DNA from: Halisarca cf. caerulea
Taxonomy: Eukaryota > Porifera > Demospongiae > Chondrillida > Halisarcidae
Assembly: GCA_963170055.1 (NCBI GenBank)
Contig: CAUJGJ010000332.1
Coordinates: forward strand, 2,162,001 to 2,226,000
Direction: 5' to 3'
Length of the DNA: 64,000 bases
The notes under the pieces: generated by a model
Database searches by the model: none
Seen by the model: the letters and a program-made list of their open reading frames with translations, nothing else
Told to the model about the DNA's origin: nothing
In this document: positions 1 to 11,340 of the stretch, piece after piece
Numbering within the stretch: the first letter of the stretch is position 1
Layout of the letters: each line of letters begins with the position of its first letter
Program-made: the position numbers and the translations under genes

Positions 1-133
1 ATTTTTATTTTCTGCAAATTACACTTTTGCAAAGTGTTTAAAAGTCTTTTCAGAATGTTAACGTTGCCAAATTTAAATTTACCTTAAGAATAAAATTGCA
101 AAGATGGTAATATCTTTAAAAGTGAACTTAGTA
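1..133 (+). repeat. Reference monomer of the satellite (133 bp)
   Basis: This first copy matches the apparent consensus and defines the phase used in all notes. Bases 1-11 are a T-rich tract. Bases 12-20 are a variable box, here CTGCAAATT. Bases 21-37 form a dyad, ACACTTT-TGC-AAAGTGT. Bases 38-68 are a nearly invariant segment containing GTTAAC (57-62) overlapping AACGTT (60-65). Bases 69-80 are the palindrome AAATTTAAATTT. Bases 81-105 are a second variable zone (ACCTTAAGAATA, then TTGCAAAG). Bases 106-133 end in AAAGTGAACTTAGTA. Hand count gives 32 G or C in 133. The length is somewhat below the 147 bp of a nucleosome core. The phase is arbitrary: the true unit boundary, if one exists, cannot be read from the array. 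Confidence 0.95.
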
Positions 134-2680
134 ATTTTTATTTTCCGCAAATAACACTTTTGCAAAGTGTTTAAAAGTCTTTTCAGAATGTTAACGTTGC
201 CAAATTTTAACTTACCTTAGAATAAAATTGCAAAGATGGTAATATCTTTAAAAGTGAACTTAGTAATTTTTATTTTCTGCAAATTACACTTTTGCAAAGT
301 GTTTAAAAGTCTTTTCAGAATGTTAACGTTGCCAAATTTAAATTTACCTTAAGAATAAAATTGATAAGATGGTAATATCTTTAAAAGTGAACTTAGTAAT
401 TTTTATTTTCTGCAAATTACACTTTTGCAAAGTGTTTAAAAGTCTTTTCAGAATGTTAACATTGCCAAATTTAAATTTACCTTAAGAATAAAATTGCAAA
501 GATGGTAATATCTTTAAAAGTGAACTTAGTAATTTTTATTTTCGGCAAATTACACTTTTGCAAAGTGTTTAAAAGTCTTTTCAGAATGTTAACGTTGCCA
601 AATTTAAATTTACCTGAAGAATAATATTGCAAAGATGGTAATATCTTTAAAAGTGAACTTAGTAATTTTTATTTTCTGCAAATTACACTTTTGCAAAGTG
701 TTTAAAAGTCTTTTCAGAATGTTAACGTTGCCAAATTTAAATTTACCTTAAGAATATAATTGCAAAGATGGTAATATCTTTAAAAGTGAACTTAGTAATT
801 TTTATTTTCTGCAAATTACACTTTTGCAAAGTGTTTAAAAGTCTTTTCAGAATGTTAACGTTGCCAAATTTAAATTTACCTTAAGAATAAAATTGCAAAG
901 ATGGTAATATCTTTAAAAGTGAACTTAGTAATTTTTATTTTCGGCAAATTACACTTTTGCAAAGTGTTTAAAAGTCTTTTCAGAATGTTAACGTTGCCAA
1001 ATTTAAATTTATCTTAAGAATAAAATTGCAAAGATGGTAATATCTTTAAAAGTGAACTTAGTAATTTTTATTTTCCGCAAATAACACTTTTGCAAAGTGT
1101 TTAAAAGTCTTTTCAGAATGTTAACGTTGCCAAATTTTAACTTACCTTAGAATAAAATTGCAAAGATGGTAATATCTTTAAAAGTGAACTTAGTAATTTT
1201 TATTTTCTGCAAATTACACTTTTGCAAAGTGTTTAAAAGTCTTTTCAGAATGTTAACGTTGCCAAATTTTAACTTACCTTAGAATAATATTGCAAAGATT
1301 GTAATATCTTTAAAAGTGAACTTAGTAATTTTTATTTTCTGCAAATTACACTTTTGCAAAGTGTTTAAAAGTCTTTTCAGAATGTTAACGTTGCCAAATT
1401 TAAATTTACCTTCAGAATAAAATTGCAAAGATGGTAATATCTTTAAAAGTGAACTTAGTAATTTTTATTTTCTGCAAATTACACTTTTGCAAAGTGTTTA
1501 AAAGTCTTTTCAGAATGTTAACGTTGCCAAATTTAAATTTACCTTAAGAATAAAATTGCAAAGATGGTAATATGTTTAAAAGTGAACTTAGTAATTTTTA
1601 TTTTCCGCAAATTACACTTTTGCAAAGTGTTTAAAAGTCTTTTCAGAATGTTAACGTTGCCAAATTTTAACTTACCTTAGAATAAAATTGCAAAGATGGT
1701 AATCTCTTTAAAAGTGAACTTAGTAATTTTTATTTTCTGCAAATTACACTTTTGCAAAGTGTTTAAAAGTCTTTTCAGAATGTTAACGTTGCCAAATTTA
1801 AATTTACCTTAAGAATAAAATTGCAAAGATGGTAATATCTTTAAAAGTGAACTTAGTAATTTTTATTTTCTGCAAATTACACTTTTGCAAAGTGTTTAAA
1901 AGTCTTTTCAGAATGTTAACGTTGCCAAATTTAAATTTACCTTAAGAATTAAATTGCAAAGATGGTAATATCTTTAAAAGTGAACTTAGTAATTTTTATT
2001 TTCTGCAAATTACACTTTTGCAAAGTGTTTAAAAGTCTTTTCAGAATGTTAACGTTGCCAAATTTAAATTTACCTTAAGAATAAAATTGCAAAGATGGTA
2101 ATATCTTTAAAAGTGAACTTAGTAATTTTTATTTTCGGAAAATTACACTTTTGCAAAGTGTTTAAAAGTCTTTTCAGAATGTTAACGTTGCCAAATTTAA
2201 ATTTACCTTAAGAATAAAATTGCAAAGATGGTAATATCTTTAAAAGTGAACTTAGTAATTTTTATTTTCGGCAAATTACACTTTTGCAAAGTGTTTAAAA
2301 GTCTTTTCAGAATGTTAACGTTGCCAAATTTAAATTTACCTTAAGAATAAAATTGCAAAGATGGTAATATCTTTAAAAGTGAACTTAGTAATTTTTATTT
2401 TCTGCAAATTACACTTTTCAAAGTGTTTAAAAGTCTTTTCAGAATGTTAACGTTGCCAAATTTAAATTTACCTTAAGAATAAAATTGCAAAGATGGTAAT
2501 ATCTTTAAAAGTGAACTTAGTAATTTTTATTTTCTGCAAATTACACTTTTGCAAAGTGTTTAAAAGTCTTTTCAGAATGTTAACGTTGCCAAATTTTAAC
2601 TTACCTTAGAATAATATTGCAAAAATGGTAATATCTTTAAAAGTGAACTTAGTAATTTTTATTTTCTGCAAATTACACTT
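1..2680 (+). repeat. Left segment: mixed monomers with a 132-bp TTTTAACTTACC type
   Basis: About 20 monomers. The consensus type alternates irregularly with a 132-bp type whose palindrome region reads CAAATTTTAACTTACCTTAG, one base shorter than consensus. The latter occurs near 212, 1,134, 1,266, 1,668 and 2,596. CCGCAAATAAC monomers at about 145 and 1,075 are 930 bp apart, consistent with a seven-monomer duplication, but the intervening variants do not all agree, so I call only a weak HOR. Private changes include TTGATAAG near 361 and a TTAACATT near 455. The segment contains nothing but satellite. Confidence 0.85.
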
Positions 2681-4860
2681 TTGCAAAGTGTTTAAAAGTC
2701 TTTTCAGAATGTTAACGTTGCCAAATTTAAATTTACCTTCAGAATAAAATTGCAAAGAAGGTAATATCTTTAAAAGTGAACTTAGTAATTTTTATTTTCT
2801 GCAAATTACACTTTTGCAAAGTGTTTAAAAGTCTTTTCAGAATGTTAACGTTGCCAAATTTAAATTTACCTTAAGAATAAAATTGCAAAGATGGTAATAT
2901 GTTTAAAAGTGAACTTAGTAATTTTTATTTTCCGCAAATAACACTTTTGCAAAGTGTTTAAAAGTCTTTTCAGAATGTTAACGTTGCCAAATTTTAACTT
3001 ACCTTAGAATAAAATTGCAAAGATGGTAATATCTTTAAAAGTGAACTTAGTAATTTTTATTTTCTGCAAATTACACTTTTGCAAAGTGTTTAAAAGTCTT
3101 TTCAGAATGTTAACGTTGCCAAATTTAAATTTACCTTAAGAATAAAATTGCAAAGATGGTAATATCTTTAAAAGTGAACTTAGTAATTTTTATTTTCTTC
3201 AAATTACACTTTTGCAAAGTGTTTAAAAGTCTTTTCAGAATGTTAACGTTGCCAAATTTAAATTTACCTTAAGAATTAAATTGCAAATATGGTAATATCT
3301 TTAAAAGTGAACTTAGTAATTTTTATTTTCTGCAAATTACACTTTTGCAAAGTGTTTAAAAGTCTTTTCAGAATGTTAACGTTGCCAAATTTAAATTTAC
3401 CTTAAGAATAAAATTGCAAAGATGGTAATATGTTTAAAAGTGAACTTAGTAATTTTTATTTTCTGCAAATTACACTTTTGCAAAGTGTTTAAAAGTCTTT
3501 TCAGAATGTTAACGTTGCCAAATTTTAACTTACCTTAGAATAATATTGCAAAGATGGTAATATCTTTAAAAGTGAACTTAGTAATTTTTATTTTCTGATA
3601 ATTACACTTTTGCAAAGTGTTTAAAAGTCTTTTCAGAATGTTAACGTTGCCAAATTTAAATTTACCTTAAGAATAAAATTGCAAAGATGGTAATATGTTT
3701 AAAAGTGAACTTAGTAATTTTTATTTTCTGCAAATTACACTTTTGCAAAGTGTTTAAAAGTCTTTTCAGAATGTTAACGTTGCCAAATTTAAATTTACCT
3801 TCAGAATAAAATTGCAAAGAAGGTAATATCTTTAAAAGTGAACTTAGTAATTTTTATTTTCTGCAAATTACACTTTTGCAAAGTGTTTAAAAGTCTTTTC
3901 AGAATGTTAACGTTGCCAAATTTAAATTTACCTTAAGAATAAAATTGCAAAGATGGTAATATGTTTAAAAGTGAACTTAGTAATTTTTATTTTCCGCAAA
4001 TAACACTTTTGCAAAGTGTTTAAAAGTCTTTTCAGAATGTTAACGTTGCCAAATTTTAACTTACCTTAGAATAAAATTGCAAAGATGGTAATATCTTTAA
4101 AAGTGAACTTAGTAATTTTTATTTTCTGCAAATTACACTTTTGCAAAGTGTTTAAAAGTCTTTTCAGAATGTTAACGTTGCCAAATTTAAATTTACCTTA
4201 AGAATAAAATTGCAAAGATGGTAATATCTTTAAAAGTGAACTTAGTAATTTTTATTTTCTTCAAATTACACTTTTGCAAAGTGTTTAAAAGTCTTTTCAG
4301 AATGTTAACGTTGCCAAATTTAAATTTACCTTAAGAATTAAATTGCAAATATGGTAATATCTTTAAAAGTGAACTTAGTAATTTTTATTTTCTGCAAATT
4401 ACACTTTTGCAAAGTGTTTAAAAGTCTTTTCAGAATGTTAACGTTGCCAAATTTAAATTTACCTTAAGAATAAAATTGCAAAGATGGTAATATCTTTAAA
4501 AGTGAACTTAGTAATTTTTATTTTCGGAAAATTACACTTTTGCAAAGTGTTTAAAAGTCTTTTCAGAATGTTAACGTTGCCAAATTTTAACTTACCTTAG
4601 AATAATATTGCAAAGATGGTAATATCTTTAAAAGTGAACTTAGTAATTTTTATTTTCTGATAATTACACTTTTGCAAAGTGTTTAAAAGTCTTTTCAGAA
4701 TGTTAACGTTGCCAAATTTAAATTTACCTTAAGAATAAAATTGCAAAGATGGTAATATGTTTAAAAGTGAACTTAGTAATTTTTATTTTCTGCAAATTAC
4801 ACTTTTGCAAAGTGTTTAAAAGTCTTTTCAGAATGTTAACGTTGCCAAATTTAAATTTAC
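2680..4860 (+). repeat. Tandem octamer HOR, 1,062-bp unit, two copies
   Basis: Rare variants repeat exactly 1,062 bp apart: CTTCAAATT at 3,197 and 4,259, CAAATATGG at 3,284 and 4,346, CTGATAATT at 3,595 and 4,657, and a TTCAG...GAAGGTAAT monomer near 2,757 and 3,819. The offset equals eight monomers minus two bases, as expected when a unit carries two net 1-bp deletions. Left of about 2,680 and right of about 4,860 the two copies stop matching. The copies are not identical: the monomer near 3,430 has ATGTTTAAA while its partner near 4,490 has ATCTTTAAA followed by CGGAAAATT. This suggests patching by conversion or a later exchange. Confidence 0.8.
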
Positions 4861-4999
4861 CTTAAGAATAAAATTGCAAAGATGGTAATATGTTTAAAAG
4901 TGAACTTAGTAATTTTTATTTTCTGCAAATTACACTTTTGCAAAGTGTTTAAAAGTCTTTTCAGAATGTTAACGTTGCCAAATTCAAATTTACCTTAAG

Positions 5000-6250
5000 A
5001 ATAAAATTGCAAAGATGGTAATATCTTTAAAAGTGAACTTAGTAATTTTTATTTTCTGCAAATTACACTTTTCAAAGTGTTTAAAAGTCTTTTCAGAATG
5101 TTAACGTTGCCAAATTTAAATTTACCTTAAGAATAAAATTGCAAAGATGGTAATATCTTTAAAAGTGAACTTAGTAATTTTTATTTTCTGCAAATTACAC
5201 TTTTGCAAAGTGTTTAAAAGTCTTTTCAGAATGTTAACGTTGCCAAATTTTAACTTACCTTAGAATAATATTGCAAAGATGGTAATATCTTTAAAAGTGA
5301 ACTTAGTAATTTTTATTTTCTGCAAATTACACTTTTGCAAAGTGTTTAAAAGTCTTTTCAGAATGTTAACGTTGCCAAATTTAAATTTACCTTCAGAATA
5401 AAATTGCAAAGAAGGTAATATCTTTAAAAGTGAACTTAGTAATTTTTATTTTCTGCAAATTACACTTTTGCAAAGTGTTTAAAAGTCTTTTCAGAATGTT
5501 AACGTTGCCAAATTTAAATTTACCTTAAGAATAAAATTGCAAAGATGGTAATATGTTTAAAAGTGAACTTAGTAATTTTTATTTTCCGCAAATAACACTT
5601 TTGCAAAGTGTTTAAAAGTCTTTTCAGAATGTTAACGTTGCCAAATTTTAACTTACCTTAGAATAAAATTGCAAAGATGGTAATATCTTTAAAAGTGAAC
5701 TTAGTAATTTTTATTTTCTGCAAATTACACTTTTGCAAAGTGTTTAAAAGTCTTTTCAGAATGTTAACGTTGCCAAATTTAAATTTACCTTAAGAATAAA
5801 ATTGCAAAGATGGTAATATCTTTAAAAGTGAACTTAGTAATTTTTATTTTCTGCAAATTACACTTTTGCAAAGTGTTTAAAAGTCTTTTCAGAATGTTAA
5901 CGTTGCCAAATTTAAATTTACCTTAAGAATTAAATTGCAAATATGGTAATATCTTTTAAAGTGAACTTAGTAATTTTTATTTTCTGCAAATTACACTTTT
6001 GCAAAGTGTTTAAAAGTCTTTTCAGAATGTTAACGTTGCCAAATTTAAATTTACCTTAAGAATAAAATTGCAAAGATGGTAATATCTTTAAAAGTGAACT
6101 TAGTAATTTTTATTTTCGGAAAATTACACTTTTGCAAAGTGTTTAAAAGTCTTTTCAGAATGTTAACGTTGCCAAATTTTAACTTACCTTAGAATAATAT
6201 TGCAAAGATGGTAATATCTTTAAAAGTGAACTTAGTAATTTTTATTTTCC
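5000..6250 (+). repeat. Partial copies of the 2.4-4.8 kb segment (2,654-bp and 1,592-bp offsets)
   Basis: A G-deleted CACTTTTCAAAG monomer at 5,067 pairs with the one at 2,413, and the monomers that follow (GAAGG near 5,411, CCGCAAATAAC near 5,588, CAAATATGG at 5,938) track 2,757, 2,934 and 3,284 at the same 2,654-bp offset. This is 20 monomers less six bases. Further right, CGGAAAATT at 6,117 instead tracks 4,525 at an offset of 1,592 bp (12 monomers). The segment is therefore a mosaic of the two octamer copies to its left. Single differences, such as CTGC at 5,851 against CTTC at 3,197, show that the copies have diverged since. Confidence 0.75.
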
Positions 6251-6690
6251 GCAAATAACACTTTTTTCAAAGTGTTTAAAAGTCTTTTCAGAATGTTAAC
6301 GTTGCCAAATTTTAACTTACCTTAGAATAAAATTGCAAAGATGGTAATATCTTTAAAAGTGAACTTAGTAATTTTTATTTTCTGCAAATTACACTTTTGC
6401 AAAGTGTTTAAAAGTCTTTTCAGAATGTTAACGTTGCCAAATTTAAATTTACCTTAAGAATAATATTGCAAAGATGGTAATATCTTTAAAAGTGAACTTA
6501 GTAATTTTTATTTTCTGCAAATTACACTTTTGCAAAGTGTTTAAAAGTCTTTTCAGAATGTTAACGTTGCCAAATTTAAATTTACCTTAAGAATTAAATT
6601 GCAAAGATGGTAATATCTTTAAAAGTGAACTTAGTAATTTTTATTTTCTGCAAATTACACTTTTGCAAAGTGTTTAAAAGTCTTTTCAGA
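6120..6690 (+). repeat. Monomer group with the 134-bp CTTTTTTCAAAG variant, first of four occurrences
   Basis: A run of monomers in fixed order contains one with CGGAAAATT, then one with CTTTTTTCAAAG at 6,261 (G replaced by TT, giving a 134-bp unit), then TTTTAACTTACCTTAG types. The same ordered group appears at 19,158, 22,879 and 27,531. The last three are 3,721 and 4,652 bp apart. The first lies 12,897 bp to the left (97 monomers), so this block or a common source was copied into the central HOR region. The altered loop leaves both 7-bp arms of the dyad intact. Confidence 0.8.
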
Positions 6691-8560
6691 ATGTTAACGT
6701 TGCCAAATTTAAATTTACCTTAAGAATAAAATTGCAAAGATGGTAATATCTTTAAAAGTGGACTTAGTAATTTTTATTTTCTGCAAATTACACTTTTGCA
6801 AAGTGTTTAAAAGTCTTTTCAGAATGTTAACGTTGCCAAATTTAAATTTACCTTAAGAATAAAATTGCAAAGATGGTAATATCTTTAAAAGTGAACTTAG
6901 TAATTTTTATTTTCTGCAAATTACACTTTTGCAAAGTGTTTAAAAGTCTTTTCAGAATGTTAACGTTGCCAAATTTAAACTTACCTTAAGAATAAAATTG
7001 CAAAGAAGGTAAAATCTTTAAAAGTGAACTTAGTAATTTTTATTTTCCGTAAATAACACTTTTGCAAAGTGTTTAAAAGTCTTTTCAGAATGTTAACGTT
7101 GCCAAATTTAAATTTACCTTTAAAATAATATTGCTAAGATGGTAATATCTTTAAAAGTGAACTTAGTAATTTTTATTTTCCGCAAGTTACACTTTTGCAA
7201 AGTGTTTAAAAGTCTTTTCAGAATGTTAACGTTGCCAAATTTAAATTTACCTTAAGAATAAAATTGCAAAGATGGTAATATCTTTAAAAGTGAACTTAGT
7301 AATGTTTATTTTCGGCAAATTACACTTTTGCAAAGTGTTTAAAAGTCTTTTCAGAATGTTAACGTTGCCAAATTTTAATTTATCTTAAGAATAGTATTGC
7401 AAAGATGGTAATATCTTTAAAAGTGAACTTAGTAATTTTTATTTTCTGCAAATTACACTTTTGCAAAGTGTTTAAAAGTCTTTTCAGAATGTTAACGTTG
7501 CCAAATTTAAATTTACCTTAAGAATAAAATTGCAAAGATGGTAATATCTTTAAAAGTGAACTTAGTAATTTTTATTTTCTGCAAATTACACTTTTGCAAA
7601 ATGTTTAAAAGTCTTTTCAGAATGTTAACGTTGCCAAATTTAAATTTACCTTCAGAATAAAATTGCAAAGATGGTAATATCTTTAAAAGTGAACTTAGTA
7701 ATTTTTATTTTCTGCAAATTACACTTTTGCAAAGTGTTTAAAAGTCTTTTCAGAATGTTAACGTTGCCAAATTTAAATTTACCTTAAGAATTAAATTGCA
7801 AAGATGGTAATATCTTTAAAAGTGAACTTAGTAATTTATATTTTCTGCAAATTACACTTTTGCAAAGTGTTTAAAAGTCTTTTCAGAATGTTAACGTTGC
7901 CAAATTTAAATTTACCTTAAGAATAAAATTGCAAAGATGGTAATATCTTTAAAAGTGAACTTAGTAATTTTTATTTTCCGCAAATTACACTTTTGCAAAG
8001 TGTTTAAAAGTCTTTTCAGAATGTTAACGTTGCCAAATTTAAATTTACCTTAAGAATTAAATTGCAAAGATGGTAATATCTTTAAAAGTGAACTTAGTAA
8101 TTTTTATTTTCTGCAAATTACACTTTTGCAAAGTGTTTAAAAGTCTTTTCAGAATGTTAACGTTGCCAAATTTAAATTTATCTTAAGAATATAATTGCAA
8201 AGATGGTAATATCTTTAAAAGTGAACTTAGTAATTTTTATTTTCTGCAATTTACACTTTTGCAAAGTGTTTAAAAGTCTTTTCAGAATGTTAACGTTGCT
8301 AAATTTAAATTTACCTTTAAAATAAAATTGCAAAGATGGTAATATCTTTAAAGGTGAACTTAGTAATTTTTATTTTCCGCAAATTACACTTTTGCAAAGT
8401 GTTTAAAAGTCTTTTCAGAATGTTAACGTTGCCAAATTTAAATTTACCTTAAGAATATAATTGCAAAGATGGTAATATCTTTAAAAGTGAACTTAGTAAT
8501 TTTTATTTTCTGCACATTACACTTTTGCAAAGTGTTTAAAAGTCTTTTCAGAATGTTAAC
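6690..8560 (+). repeat. Core block A, copy 1
   Basis: This block is defined by variants in constant order. First comes AAGTGGACTT (6,758), then a GGTAAAATC plus CCGTAAATAAC monomer, then GCTAAGATGG plus CCGCAAGTT. These are followed by AATGTTTATTTTCGGC (7,301), a TTTTAATTTATC plus ATAGTATTGC monomer, GCAAAATGTTT, a TTCAGAATA monomer, AATTTATATTTTC (about 7,833) and CTGCAATTTACAC (8,244) followed by TTGCTAAAT. The distance from the first to the last diagnostic is 1,486 bp. Copies 2 and 3 share the order and spacing, offset by 4,655 and then 3,324 bp. Copies 4-6 differ by whole monomers. Confidence 0.85.
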
Positions 8561-9249
8561 GTTGCCAAATTTAAATTTACCTTAAGAATAAAATTGCAAA
8601 GATGGTAATATCTTTAAAAGTGAACTTAGTAATTTTTATTTTCGGAAAATTACACTTTTGCAAAGTGTTTAAAAGTCTTTTCAGAATGTTAACGTTGCCA
8701 AATTTAAATTTACCTTAAGAATATAATTGCAAAGAAGGTAATATCTTTAAAAGTGAACTTAGTAATTTTTATTTTCTGCAAATTACACTTTTGCAAAGTG
8801 TTTAAAAGTCTTTTCAGAATGTTAACGTTGCCAAATTTAAATTTACCTTAAGAATAAAATTGCAAAGATGGTAATATCTTTAAAAGTGAACTTAGTAATT
8901 TTTATTTTCCGCAAATAACACTTTTGCAAAGTGTTTAAAAGTCTTTTCAGAATGTTAACGTTGCCAAATTTAAACTTACCTTAAGAATAAAATTTCAAAG
9001 ATGGTAATATCTTTAAAAGTGAACTTAGTAATTTTTATTTTCTGCAAATTACACTTTTGCAAAGTGTTTAAAAGTCTTTTCAGAATGTTAACGTTGCCAA
9101 ATTTAAATTTACCTTAAGAATAAAATTGCAAAGATGGTAATATCTTTAAAAGTGAACTTAGTAATTTTTATTTTCTGCAAATTACACTTTTGCAAAGTGT
9201 TTAAAAGTCTTTTCAGAATGTTAACGTTGCCAAATTTAAATTTACCTTA

Positions 9250-11340
9250 AGAATAAAATTGCAAAGAAGGTAAAATCTTTAAAAGTGAACTTAGTAATTT
9301 TTATTTTCCGTAAATTACACTTTTGCAAAGTGTTTAAAAGTCTTTTCAGAATGTTAACGTTGCCAAATTTTAATTTACCTTAAGAATAAAATTGCAAAGA
9401 AGGTAATATCTTTAAAAGTGAACTTAGTAATTTTTATTTTCCGTAAATTACACTTTTGCAAAGTGTTTAAAAGTCTTTTCAGAATATTAACGTTGCCAAA
9501 TTTAAACTTACCTTAAGAATAAAATTGCAAAGAAGGTAAAATCTTTAAAAGTGAACTTAGTAATTTTTATTTTCCGTAAATTACACTTTTGCAAAGTGTT
9601 TAAAAGTCTTTTCAGAATGTTAACGTTGCCAAATTTATATTTACCTTTAAAATAAAATTGCTAAGATGGTAATATATTTAAAAGTGAACTTAGTAATTTT
9701 TATTTTCCGCAAGTTACACTTTTGCAAAGTGTTTAAAAGTCTTTTCAGAATGTTAACGTTGCCAAATTTAAATTTACCTTAAGAATAAAATTGCAAAGAA
9801 GGTAATATCTTTAAAAGTGAACTTAGTAATTTTTATTTTCCGTAAATTACACTTTTGCAAAGTGTTTAAAAGTCTTTTCAGAATGTTAACGTTGCCAAAT
9901 TTAAATTTACCTTTAAAATAATATTGCTAAGATGGTAATATCTTTAAAAGTGAACTTAGTAATTTTTATTTTCCGCAAGTTACACTTTTGCAAAGTGTTT
10001 AAAAGTCTTTTCAGAATGTTAACGTTGCCAAATTTAAATTTACCTTAAGAATAAAATTGCAAAGAAGGTAAAATCTTTAAAAGTGAACTTAGTAATTTTT
10101 ATTTTCCGTAAATTACACTTTTGCAAAGTGTTTAAAAGTCTTTTCAGAATGTTAACGTTGCCAAATTTAAATTTACCTTTAAAATAAAATTGCTAAGATG
10201 GTAATATCTTTAAAAGTGAACTTAGTAATTTTTATTTTCCGCAAGTTACACTTTTGCAAAGTGTTTAAAAGTCTTTTCAGAATGTTAACGTTGCCAAATT
10301 TAAATTTACCTTAAGAATAAAATTGCAAAGATGGTAATATCTTTAAAAGTGAACTTAGTAATTTTTATTTTCTGCAAATTACACTTTTGCAAAGTGTTTA
10401 AAAGTCTTTTCAGAATGTTAACGTTGCCAAATTTAAACTTACCTTAAGAATAAAATTGCAAAGAAGGTAAAATCTTTAAAAGTGAACTTAGTAATTTTTA
10501 TTTCCGTAAATAACACTTTTGCAAAGTGTTTAAAAGTCTTTTCAGAATGTTAACGTTGCCAAATTTAAATTTACCTTTAAAATAATATTACTAAGATGGT
10601 AATATCTTTAAAAGTGAACTTAGTAATTTTTATTTTCCGCAAGTTACACTTTTGCAAAGTGTTTAAAAGTCTTTTCAGAATGTTAACGTTGCCAAATTTA
10701 AATTTACCTTCAGAATAAAATTGCAAAGATGGTAATATCTTTAAAAGTGAACTTAGTAATGTTTATTTTCGGCAAATTACACTTTTGCAAAGTGTTTAAA
10801 AGTCTTTTCAGAATGTTAACGTTGCAAAATTTTAATTTATCTTAAGAATAATATTGCAAAGATGGTAATATCTTTAAAAGTGAACTTAGTAATTTTTATT
10901 TTCTGCAAATTACACTTTTGCAAAGTGTTTAAAAGTCTTTTCAGAATGTTAACGTTGCCAAATTTAAATTTACCTTAAGAATAAAATTGCAAAGATGGTA
11001 ATATCTTTTAATAGTGAACTTAGTAATTTTTATTTTCTGCAAATTACACTTTTGCAAAGTGTTTAAAAGTCTTTTCAGAATGTTAACGTTGCCAAATTTA
11101 AACTTACCTTAAGAATAAAATTGCAAAGAAGGTAAAATCTTTAAAAGTGAACTTAGTAATTTTTATTTTCCGTAAATAACACTTTTGCAAAGTGTTTAAA
11201 AATCTTTTCAGAATGTTAACGTTGCCAAATTTAAATTTACCTTAAGAATAATATTGTGAAGATGGTAATATCTTTAAAAGTGAACTTAGTAATTTTTATT
11301 TTCCGCAAGTTACACTTTTGCAAAGTGTTTAAAAGTCTTT
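9250..11340 (+). repeat. Block B, copy 1, with related CCGT/CCGC pairs
   Basis: Block B is marked by GGTAAAATC followed by CCGTAAATTAC, a monomer with AGAATATTAACG (9,481, which destroys the GTTAAC site), then TTTATATTTACC with GCTAAGATGG and ATATATTTAAAAG (about 9,640-9,690), then CCGCAAGTT. The same order follows AGAATATTAACG at 17,592, 21,313, 25,965, 30,218 and 33,674. To the right the CCGT then CCGC pair is repeated several times up to about 10,650, where a one-T-short TTTATTTCCG monomer occurs. A second AATGTTTATTTTCGGC (10,758) and an isolated 134-bp ATCTTTTAATAGTG monomer (about 11,003) follow. No non-satellite DNA is present. Confidence 0.8.

Noticed and set aside
21..37. Rho-independent terminator suggested by the short dyad
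   Set aside because: The 7-bp arms are AT-rich, no U-tract follows at the right place, and the context is eukaryotic satellite without genes.
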